Of a DNA stretch of 64,000 bases, positions 17,904-26,100 are shown in pieces (position 1 is the first letter of the stretch; every line of letters starts with the position of its first letter). The position numbers and the translations under genes were made by a program. The notes under the pieces were generated by a model, which saw nothing but the letters and a program-made list of their open reading frames with translations, had not been told where the DNA came from and made no database searches. The DNA is taken from contig JWIT01000003.1 in assembly GCA_000949895.1 (NCBI GenBank), forward strand, positions 248,001 through 312,000. The letters are read 5' to 3'. The stretch comes from Agrobacterium arsenijevicii. Its GTDB lineage: Bacteria; Pseudomonadota; Alphaproteobacteria; Rhizobiales; Rhizobiaceae.

Positions 17904-18380
17904 ATGAAACAGGCGCTTCTTATCGTCGACGTCCAGCCGAGCTTCAATCCGCCGGCCTCGCTGGTGGCGGACATCTCCGCACTGGCTGCGACCATGCCCA
18001 GCATCGCCACCGTCGAGCGCCATGATGAAAGCGTGACACCTTTCGAACGGCAACTGGGCTGGAAGCCGGGCAGGGACGACTGCTCGCTGGTTCCGGCGGA
18101 CCGGATTTTCATCAAGCACGGTTACGCGCCGCCAAGGGAGGTTATCGACCATCTCTTGTCCCTGAAACTCGACAGGGTGCTGGTCTGCGGCATTCAGGCC
18201 GATACCTGCGTGCTGGCGGCCGGTTTTGCCCTGTTCGATGCGGGGCTTCATCCCACGCTTCTGCCATGGCTGACGGTCGGTTCCAGCCTCGACCGCAGCG
18301 GTGAACTCGGCGCCAGATTATGGAAACATCATTTCGGCGCGGTTCTTTCCGGGCCGCACGAGCTGACGGGTAGCCAATAG
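17904..18380 (+). CDS. isochorismatase-like cysteine hydrolase
   Basis: A 158-residue member of the isochorismatase superfamily. The catalytic triad can be read: Asp in LLIVDVQPSF, Lys in FIKHGY, and Cys in VCGIQADTCVLAAGFALFDAG. The fold hydrolyses amides or vinyl ethers (nicotinamidase, isochorismatase, N-carbamoyl hydrolases); the substrate is not predictable, and the metal ligands of nicotinamidases (DxH) are not seen. GGAGG 6 nt upstream fixes the ATG at 17904 over an upstream frame start at 17874, which lies in the terminator. It converges on the following gene with a 12 bp gap. Confidence 0.85.
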   Translation: MKQALLIVDVQPSFNPPASLVADISALAATMPSIATVERHDESVTPFERQLGWKPGRDDCSLVPADRIFIKHGYAPPREVIDHLLSLKLDRVLVCGIQADTCVLAAGFALFDAGLHPTLLPWLTVGSSLDRSGELGARLWKHHFGAVLSGPHELTGSQ

Positions 18381-18392
18381 CCGGGGTCCCGA

Positions 18393-18902
18393 TCAGTTCG
18401 AGGCTTTTTCGATCTTCATATCGCCGAGTTCGTCGATCAGGATCGTCCAGCTTTCCGCTTCCCTGATCGTCGGGTCCGTTTTCAGATAGACGGTGACGAA
18501 CAGGCCGGGTGATGCGGATGCACCGTTCGAGCTCTCGGGACGAATATCCGTGACGTAGGATTTCATCTGGTTGAACTCTTCCAGCTCGATATTTTCGAGA
18601 AGGTTCGGTCCGTCGGCAGTAATGGCGATGCGTTGCAGGTAGACCTTTGCGGTGCCATCGCCCTGGCGGATTGCAACCACCTTGTAATAACCGCGTGTAG
18701 GTGTCGCAGGTGGCGGCCGCAACTGGCCGTCAGTGCCCTTCACCGGCTCTAAATTATGATCTTCCCACATGCCGCTGCTGACAACGAAGATTGCCGAAAC
18801 CGGCAACGTGTCGATCGCTTCCGTCTGCGCCCGTGCGGGAAGCACGGCGGCGGTAGCAAGAATGAGGGCAGCGAGGAGAGGTCTTTTAAAGTGCATGGCC
18901 AT
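18393..18902 (-). CDS. conserved secreted protein of unknown function
   Basis: A 169-residue protein (or 167, from the second ATG at 18896) with a clear signal peptide (RPLLAALILATAAVLPARAQ, cleavage after ARA). The mature part has no motif I recognise. It contains a Pro-rich turn (LRPPPATPTRG), a predicted beta-rich core (YYKVVAIRQGDGTAKVYLQR) and a C-terminal strand-rich part (FVTVYLKTDPTIREAESW). It follows nadK in the same direction with about 15-20 bp between them, so it is probably co-transcribed. The function is unknown. Confidence 0.75.
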   Translation of the reverse strand: MAMHFKRPLLAALILATAAVLPARAQTEAIDTLPVSAIFVVSSGMWEDHNLEPVKGTDGQLRPPPATPTRGYYKVVAIRQGDGTAKVYLQRIAITADGPNLLENIELEEFNQMKSYVTDIRPESSNGASASPGLFVTVYLKTDPTIREAESWTILIDELGDMKIEKASN

Positions 18903-18917
18903 CGTCAGTGGTTGGCG

Positions 18918-19691
18918 TCAATTGTTGAATTGTTCAGCGAGCACCCGGTCGGACCAGGAGCGGTCCGGGTCCGAGAGAATTCTGGCCGTTCTGTCCTGCG
19001 ATTGTGCAATTCGCACATGCCGCACGGATTTCACCTCGGTGTGGTCGGCCACCGCGTTTACCGGACGTTTATCCCGCTCCAGAACGTGAATGTCGACAGT
19101 GACCTTGTTCGGTAAAAGCGCGCCGCGCCAGCGCCTTGGCCGGAAAGCGCTGACGGGGGTGAGCGCCAGAAGCGGCGATTCGAGCGGCAGGATCGGCCCA
19201 TGGGCCGAGAAGTTATAGGCCGTCGATCCCGCCGGCGTCGCCACCATCATGCCGTCACAGATCAGCTCTTCCAGCCGCATCTTGCCATCCACCTCGACAC
19301 GAAGCTTGGCGGCCTGGTGCGATTGCCGGAACAGGCTAACCTCGTTCATGGCAAGTGCCGTGAATTCGTCGCCGTCGGAATCCGTCGTCGTCATGCGCAG
19401 GGGATGGAAGTCATTGCCGGTCGCCACCGCGATGCGCTCGACCAGGCCATCCACCCGGTAGTCGTTCATCAGGAAGCCGACCGATCCCCGGTTCATGCCG
19501 TAGACGCGCTTGCCGGAATTCATCGTCTCGTTGAGAATTTGCAGCATGAAACCATCGCCGCCAAGCGCCACGATCACTTCCGCCTCATCGAAGGGCGTGT
19601 TGCCGTAAACGCCTTTCAGCTCCTCCAGCGCCCTCTGCGCCTCCTCGGTTGCGGAGGCGACGAAGGACAGTGAACTGTTAGAATGCGACAT
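18918..19691 (-). CDS. nadK: NAD kinase
   Basis: NAD kinase phosphorylates NAD to NADP. The 257-residue protein has the family landmarks: the GGDG loop in IVALGGDGFMLQ, the NAD-binding GMNRGSVGFLMND, the NE-type segment ALNEVS (here AMNEVSLFR), and TAYNFSAHGPILPLESP. The frame runs open far upstream, but that part has no similarity. ATG 19691 is chosen because GAGGGAAG lies 5-7 nt before it and the length then fits bacterial NadK. The downstream secreted-protein gene follows closely. Confidence 0.94.
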   Translation of the reverse strand: MSHSNSSLSFVASATEEAQRALEELKGVYGNTPFDEAEVIVALGGDGFMLQILNETMNSGKRVYGMNRGSVGFLMNDYRVDGLVERIAVATGNDFHPLRMTTTDSDGDEFTALAMNEVSLFRQSHQAAKLRVEVDGKMRLEELICDGMMVATPAGSTAYNFSAHGPILPLESPLLALTPVSAFRPRRWRGALLPNKVTVDIHVLERDKRPVNAVADHTEVKSVRHVRIAQSQDRTARILSDPDRSWSDRVLAEQFNN

Positions 19692-19997
19692 CCGCTTCCC
19701 TCGACAACGACGCACACCGGAAGCGGCATGCGGACGATGCTGTAAACTGTTGAAGTGGCTCACAATCTCCAAACGTCGATGAAACGGGTGATCGCAAGCC
19801 ACAAGACGCATCCTTGGTACATGAAGACGGCAGCAGGCGACAAGGCCTTTCGGGCGGGCAGGCGTTCCCTCCCGACGCGTTTGCGCCGGGCCGGTCCACA
19901 GCTTCTTGGTTTCCGGCCCCCGACAAGGGTTGCGATGCGGAGCGGCGTGAGGCAACTTGCGGCAAACAAGCGGTATGACGAATGGCAGGAGACGGGC
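19692..19997. other. 306 bp divergent gap between nadK and the PhzF-like gene
   Basis: The frame of the PhzF-like gene is open back to 19755, but the translated upstream part is Arg-rich and unlike the family, so I treat it as non-coding. I see no repeat, terminator or recognisable operator. It must contain the two divergent promoters. Confidence 0.5.
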
Positions 19998-20915
19998 GTG
20001 GCGCTGAATTACAATATCTACGATGTCTTTACCGAGACCAAACTGGCGGGAAATCCGCTGGCGGTCATGTATGACGCGGATGGTCTCGACCAAGTGACGA
20101 TGCAGGCGATTGCCCGGGAAATGAACCTCTCCGAGACCGTTTTCGTCAACCGTTCGGGCAACCCGGCCCATGCGGCTTCACTGCGCATCTTCACGCCGTC
20201 AGGCGAACTGCCTTTCGCCGGCCACCCGACGGTTGGTGCCGCGATTGCGATTGCCGAGCGCAATCGTAAGGATGGCGATGACGACATCGACATGGTCTGC
20301 GTGCTGGAGGAGCAGGTGGGCCCGGTGCGCTGTGCGGTGAAGATACGCGCCGGTGCGGTCAGCTTTGCCGAATTCGACCTGCCGCGCAAATCCTCCCGTG
20401 TCACCCTGCCGCTCGATCACACCGCTCTTGCCGATGCGCTGGGTGTGAGCGAAGCTCATCTCGGCTTTGAAAATCACGTACCGTCGATCTGGACGGCAGG
20501 TGTGCCGTTCCTGCTGGTGCCATTGCATAATATCTCGGCCGTTCGCGATATGGATTTCGACGCCAATCTGTGGCTGCGCACCGCACCGTTGGTCGAAGGA
20601 CGCCTGGCGGCGGCCTATATCTACTGTCGTGGCGGCGTCAATCACGCGGCGAAGTTCCATTCCCGCACGTTTTCCCCGGAAATGGGGATTTCGGAAGATC
20701 CCGCCACCGGCTCCGCGGCTGCGGCCCTTTCCGGCGCCATCCACCATTTCGACGGTCTGACCGACGGCCATTATCCGCTCTTGATAGAGCAGGGCGTGGA
20801 GATGCAGCGGCCTTCCCACATCCACCTGCGCATGGACATCAAGGACGGCGAAATCGCTCGCGCCCGCATTGGCGGCCACGCCGTCCGCGTTGCGTCGGGC
20901 ACGTTCGATATTTGA
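19998..20915 (+). CDS. PhzF-family isomerase/epimerase
   Basis: The 305-residue protein has the two-lobed diaminopimelate-epimerase-like fold of the PhzF family. The N-terminal lobe shows NYNIYDVFTETKLAGNPLAV and the conserved catalytic Glu in MNLSETVFV. The motif GELPFAGHPTVGAA follows, and the second lobe has ISEDPATGSAAAALSG. PhzF isomerises a phenazine precursor, but most family members have unknown substrates and there is no phenazine cluster here. GTG 19998 is preferred because AGGAG lies 6 nt upstream and the length then matches the family. Confidence 0.9.
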   Translation: MALNYNIYDVFTETKLAGNPLAVMYDADGLDQVTMQAIAREMNLSETVFVNRSGNPAHAASLRIFTPSGELPFAGHPTVGAAIAIAERNRKDGDDDIDMVCVLEEQVGPVRCAVKIRAGAVSFAEFDLPRKSSRVTLPLDHTALADALGVSEAHLGFENHVPSIWTAGVPFLLVPLHNISAVRDMDFDANLWLRTAPLVEGRLAAAYIYCRGGVNHAAKFHSRTFSPEMGISEDPATGSAAAALSGAIHHFDGLTDGHYPLLIEQGVEMQRPSHIHLRMDIKDGEIARARIGGHAVRVASGTFDI

Positions 20916-21132
20916 GACGAACCGCCGTTTGATTTTCCCGCACCATCCCGTGTCGCACACCGGGATGGCCGTCCTTGACATATATCCCGACGAGGGTTTT
21001 AAATTCGCGCGCATCTCCGCGAACCGGCGGAGATTTGCGCACCAGATCATGGTTTTTAGCACATAGAGGTCCCAATGCGCCGAGTCCCTTCTCACGAAAA
21101 TCACCTTGGAGTTTCTGAGAAGTTGAGGGTTC

Positions 21133-23082
21133 ATGCGCACTTTGAATCTGGGCATCCTTGCCCACGTAGACGCAGGCAAGACTAGCCTTACGGAGCGTCT
21201 CCTATTTGACACCGGCGTAATCGACAGGCTGGGCAGCGTCGATACCGGCAATACACAGACAGACAGCCTCGAACTGGAACGGCAACGCGGCATTACGATC
21301 AGAGCCGCCGTCGTCTCCTTTACGATTGGCGATACCGTCGTCAATCTCATCGATACGCCCGGCCATCCCGATTTCATTGCGGAAGTCGAGCGGGTATTGG
21401 GTCTGCTTGACGCCGCGGTGGTTGTGGTTTCCGCCGTGGAAGGCGTGCAGGCGCAAACGCGGATACTGGTGCGGGCGTTGCAACGTCTCGCAGTCCCGTT
21501 CGTATTCTTCATCAACAAGGTCGATCGCCCCGGCGCGCGTTATGACGAGGTCGTGCAGAACCTCGCCGATCAGTTGAGGGTGCGCCCGATCGCCATGTCG
21601 ACTGTCACCCGCGCTGGCGGCAAGTCCGCGCGGGTGGAGGCACCGGATACGAGGAGCGAGCCATTTTTCTCCATCCTCTGCGAAATCCTTGCGGAGAATG
21701 ACGAAGACCTGTTGCACGACTATCTTCTGACGCCAGAGCGTGTGGAACCCGTAAGGCTCCAGCGATCGCTCGCGCATCAGACCGCCCAAGGGTTGGTGCA
21801 TCCGGCATTTGCCGGTGCGGCAATGACGGGAGCCGGCCTGCCGGCTCTGATATCCGCCATCGTCGACATGTTGCCTGGCCGTCACCCTGATCCAGAGGGG
21901 GAAGTGTCCGGTAAGATTTTCAAGATCGAGCGCGGATGGGGCGGAGAAAAGCTGTCATATCTGCATCTGACATCCGGAACCGTCCAGGTCAGGCAATATC
22001 TGCCTTTGCCGCAGGGACCGGCAAGAGTGACCGGAATACAGTTGTTCGATGATGGTCATGTTCACAATTCGACGCATCTCCGCGCCGGTCAGATCGCCCG
22101 CGTCACCGGCCTTGCGAGTGCCCGGATCGGCGACAGGGTTGGCGCGGACGCGGTTGCCGACAGCCCGTTTCATTTCGCTCCACCCACGCTTGAAACGCGC
22201 GTCGTTTCCCGCCGTCCGGCTGAGCACGCGACGCTCTGGCTGGCGCTGAACCAGCTGACCGAGCAGGATCCGCTTATCGGATTGCGAAGGAACGACGAGA
22301 CGAACGAGGTTTTCGTATCGCTCTATGGAGAGGTGCAAAAGGAGATCATCCAATCGGAACTGTTGACGGGTTTTGGCATCGAGGCCGAATTTGAGGACAG
22401 CACGATTATCTGCGTGGAAAGGCTGGCAGGTATCGGGCACGGACTTCAAACCATCTTCAAGGCACCAAACCCCTTTATCGCCACTGTCGGATTGCGGGTC
22501 GAGCCAAGACCGGATGGTGTTGGCAACAGCTTCGCACTGGAGGTGGAGGTGGGCCAGATGCCCGCAAGCTTTTATCGAGCGGTCGAGGAGACCGTATTCG
22601 AAACGCTGAAGCAGGGCATATTCGGTTGGCGGGTGGTGGATTGCCATGTTGCCATGACGGCTGCCCGGCAGAGTGCACCTTCGAGCACGGCTGCCGATTT
22701 CCGGCAGCTAACACCATGGGTGCTGGCAATGGCGCTGAGCGAAGCGCAAACCTATGTTTGCGAGCCGATCGATCACTTCCATCTCGAAGCGCCGGCGGCA
22801 GCGATGACACGCCTGAGCACCATTCTCGCCAAAGCGGGTGCAGTCACCAGCAACGCCGTTATCTCCGGTGGCATGACAAGGCTTGAAGGGACGATAGCGT
22901 CGGCAATGGTTCAGGGTGTTCAGCAGCAGGTGCCGGGGCTGACGGGTGGCATGGGCGCGATGGAAACGTCGTTCAGCCACTATGCGCGGGCGGATAATCC
23001 GCCACCGCCGCGGCGCCGGTCGGGTGCTGATCCGTTCAATGAGCGCGATTATCTGCTGAACCTGCGCCGAAATGCAGAATGA
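21133..23082 (+). CDS. Tet(M)/OtrA-like ribosomal protection GTPase
   Basis: A 649-residue translational GTPase with the EF-G-like layout of tetracycline ribosomal protection proteins. The GTPase motifs are AHVDAGKTS (P-loop), RGITI (switch I Thr), DTPGH (switch II) and NKVD. The text SLELERQRGITI and ALQRLAVPFVFFINKVDRPGA are typical of the Tet(M)/Tet(O)/OtrA group rather than EF-G. These proteins free the ribosome from tetracycline. The C-terminal end (domain V, RARADNPPPPRRRSG and on) is longer and more basic than in Tet(M). A GAGGG site lies 6 nt upstream of the ATG. Nothing mobile surrounds it. It could be an intrinsic resistance factor or have another ribosomal role. Confidence 0.88.
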   Translation: MRTLNLGILAHVDAGKTSLTERLLFDTGVIDRLGSVDTGNTQTDSLELERQRGITIRAAVVSFTIGDTVVNLIDTPGHPDFIAEVERVLGLLDAAVVVVSAVEGVQAQTRILVRALQRLAVPFVFFINKVDRPGARYDEVVQNLADQLRVRPIAMSTVTRAGGKSARVEAPDTRSEPFFSILCEILAENDEDLLHDYLLTPERVEPVRLQRSLAHQTAQGLVHPAFAGAAMTGAGLPALISAIVDMLPGRHPDPEGEVSGKIFKIERGWGGEKLSYLHLTSGTVQVRQYLPLPQGPARVTGIQLFDDGHVHNSTHLRAGQIARVTGLASARIGDRVGADAVADSPFHFAPPTLETRVVSRRPAEHATLWLALNQLTEQDPLIGLRRNDETNEVFVSLYGEVQKEIIQSELLTGFGIEAEFEDSTIICVERLAGIGHGLQTIFKAPNPFIATVGLRVEPRPDGVGNSFALEVEVGQMPASFYRAVEETVFETLKQGIFGWRVVDCHVAMTAARQSAPSSTAADFRQLTPWVLAMALSEAQTYVCEPIDHFHLEAPAAAMTRLSTILAKAGAVTSNAVISGGMTRLEGTIASAMVQGVQQQVPGLTGGMGAMETSFSHYARADNPPPPRRRSGADPFNERDYLLNLRRNAE

Positions 23083-23120
23083 CCGCCGCGGAAATCAAAT
23101 ATTCCGCGGCGGTCATTTTT
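23080..23120 (+). terminator. intrinsic terminator of the Tet(M)-like gene
   Basis: A perfect 14 bp stem TGACCGCCGCGGAA / TTCCGCGGCGGTCA with an 8 nt loop is followed by TTTTT. The stem starts with the stop codon of the gene itself (TGA 23080-23082). The complementary strand has a weaker A/T tail, so it may also serve gpr. Confidence 0.9.
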
Positions 23121-23175
23121 CACATCAGACTTGAACAGGCAACGCGGAGAGGGATGCTCTCAGCGTGACCTCCTG

Positions 23176-26100
23176 TCAGTTGAACCGGCCCGCGGCATGG
23201 GCAAGCATCGTATAGACCTTGCCGGTATCGGAGGTGAGGTAGGACTGGGTGACTGTCCGGTCGCGATCCGTGCGGGCCACATCGGCAAGCAGCTTTTCGA
23301 AATCGGTGATGTAGCGGTCCACGGCGGTGCGGAATTCAGCTTCCCGCTCGTATTTGCGCTTGATCTCGTCAAACGTCGTCTGGCCCTTCAGCGTGTAGAG
23401 GCGACGGGTAAAGACGTCGCGCTCGCCGCGCTGGTAACGGCGCCACAGTTCCACAGACGCATCGTGGTCGATGGCGCGGGCGATGTCGACGGAAAGCGAG
23501 TTCAGCGATTCCACCATATGCCGCGGATTGCGGGTGTCGGCCGCACGCGTCGGCTGCTGTTCAGTGCTTGCGCGGGGTGCGGAAGCGGCAGCCGTTTCCT
23601 GCGAGGCGCCACGCAGAAGATCGCTGATCCAGCCACCGCCTTCTTCACGACGTCCGGCGGGAGCGGCAGCGGGAGCCGGGGCAGGTGTCTGACGGTTCTC
23701 GACCTGGCGGTTTTCAAGCGGCAGGGCGCCACGCAAGGCAGGGGCAGCAGCAGGCTGCGGCTGTGCCGGGCGCTGCTGTACCGGAGCGGTGGCCGCCGGC
23801 TGCGGACGCGTCTCGACGCGGCGTTCAGCGGCAGGCTGGGTCGCGGCGATGGCACGGGCCACGGGTTCGGACACTTCCATCTGGTGGGTCGAACGACCGA
23901 CAAGCTGGGAAATATCCTGCAGGGCCTTGATCTGTTCGGAAACGGCGCGGCGCATGGCGGCAGCGCTTTCCTTGGCCTCTTCCGGCAGGTCGAACGCGCC
24001 GCGCTTCAGTTCTGCGCGGGTCGCATCCAGCTCGCGGCGGATGTCGTGGCTGGAGCGGCGGATCTCGTCCGTCGCGCCGGCGAAACGGCTAACGGCTTCC
24101 TCGACGGCCTGACGCAGCGTTTCCTTGAGGTTGGCGGCGGCGGCATTCGATTTTTCCGAGGCGCTGCCCAAGAGATTGTCGACTTCCGAAAGCGAGGATT
24201 CGACACCGCCGCGCAGGCGGTTGACCAGCTCGTCGGAATATTTCTGCGCGTCGGACAGCGTGCTTTCGATCGAGCGGCTGGCATCCTGACCGGCGGAGAG
24301 CAGGGCGCCCCGCATGGTCTGTGCCGCCGTGCGGGCGCGCTGTTCGGTCTCGTCGAGCGAGCGGCCGATATCGGTGAAGGATGCCTGCAGGTTGTCGCGC
24401 AGATTGCCGGCAACGTTCTGCGAACGCTCCTCGGCTTCGTTGAGCGTGGTTTCCACGACGCTGACGACGCCGCGCATGGCGGTCTCGATTTCTTCGGAAC
24501 GCTTGACGAGGCCGACGGACAGGCTGCGCAGCGCATCCTGACGTTCCTCCAGCGTGCCGACGAGGCTCGACTGCGCCGCATTGAGCAGCTCGGAGGCCTG
24601 GCTCAGCACCTTGGAATGTTCCTCGAAGCGTCCAACGATGCCGGCAACCTGTGCCAGTGTTTGGCCGGAAATATTCGACAGACGGTCGATCTTTCCTTCG
24701 AGCAGGCGGCTGGAGCTGGACACCATGTCGGCGGCCTGCGAAGCGGATTCGGAGAAGCGGGTGGCCGACGCGTTCAACGCTTCGTCTGCCGTGCCGAATT
24801 CCTGCGCGGCACGCTCGACGGCGGTGTTGAAGTTGGTGGCCGACTGCTCGACGATCTCGGCCATGCTGTTATGGGTTTGCGACAGCATATCCGTGCTCTG
24901 GCGGGTGGCGGCGACGAGCTTGTTCGCCACATCGCTGCCCGCGCGGGCGTATTTGTCGATACCCTGTTCAACAGCATCCGCCATGGCGGTATGGGTCTGG
25001 GACAGCAAGTCCGTGCTCTGGCGGGTTGCCGCGACAAGCTTGCTCGCCGCATCCGTTCCGGCAGTGGCATAGTCGCTGATCGCCTGTTCCACCATGCCGA
25101 CCATGCCGCTGTTGCTCTGCGACAGAAGCTCGGCGCTCTGCTGAGCGGCGGAAACGATCTTTTCGGCGGCTTCGCGACCGATGGTGGCGTATTCGTCGAC
25201 CACCGGCTTCGCTTTTTCTTCGATGAGGCGCGACAGTTCGGCGGAACGGCTGGCCAGCATCGAGTTGAGTTCGCGGGTGCGGTTGTCCAGCGCCGAGCGG
25301 ATGGATTCGCCACGCGCATCGAGGGCGGATTCGACACCGGACAGGGTCTCTGAAATGACGCCGACCTGCGAACGCACGACGGCTTCAGCTTCCGCAACCT
25401 TGTTGACGATGATGTTGCCAGCTTCCGAGAAGGTCTGGGCGACGGCAGCCGCCTGACCGGAAAGACGTGTCTGCGCATCCGAGATGCGGTTGACGATCTC
25501 GCCGGAGCGTTCCTCGATGGCCTTGGTGAATGCTTCGTTCTTTGCCTGCACCTGTTCGGCGAATTCCGAGCCGGTCTTCGCGAGCAGGGCCGAGGAGCGA
25601 GCTGCTTCTTCGTCGATGCTCTGGGTGGCGGAGATGACCGCGCCGCGCAGGCCGACGGCGAGATCGCTCGCTTTGCCTTCGATGGTGCGGTTGACGTTTT
25701 CAAGTCCGATCGTCAGCGCCCGGTCCATGGTGCCGAGACGTTCGTCGATGCGGGCCGAGCCGGCATCGAAGGTTTCCGCCAGACGGGTGGTGCGGCTTTC
25801 GAATGTATCGGTGACGCGTATTGCCTGCTCGTCCAGAATGCCGGTGATGCGCTGAGCGGCATCATCGCTGGTGCGGGCAAAAGCGGCTGTCTTGTCTTCC
25901 AGAGCGTCGGCAAAGCGGCGGCCTGCATCCTCGATCGAGGTGTTGACGTTGCCGAGATCGCTCGAAACGCGCTCCTGCAGCGTGCCGAGCGATGTCTCGA
26001 TGCGCGCGCCGGTCTCGTCGAGCCTGCCTGTGACGCTTCCGATCGAGGTTTCGATCCGCGAGGAGAGCGCATCGGTCGCGCCGCCGATTTCACGGGCGGC

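Noticed and set aside
19755-19997. N-terminal extension of the PhzF-like protein
   Set aside because: The extension is Arg-rich and unlike the family; GTG 19998 has a well-placed AGGAG.
19692-20171. Upstream extension of the NAD kinase frame
   Set aside because: It has no NadK similarity and overlaps the divergent gene; ATG 19691 with GAGGGAAG gives the normal length.
21000-21132. Tet(M)-type leader-peptide attenuator before the ribosomal protection gene
   Set aside because: No short leader peptide with a following pair of alternative hairpins could be made out.
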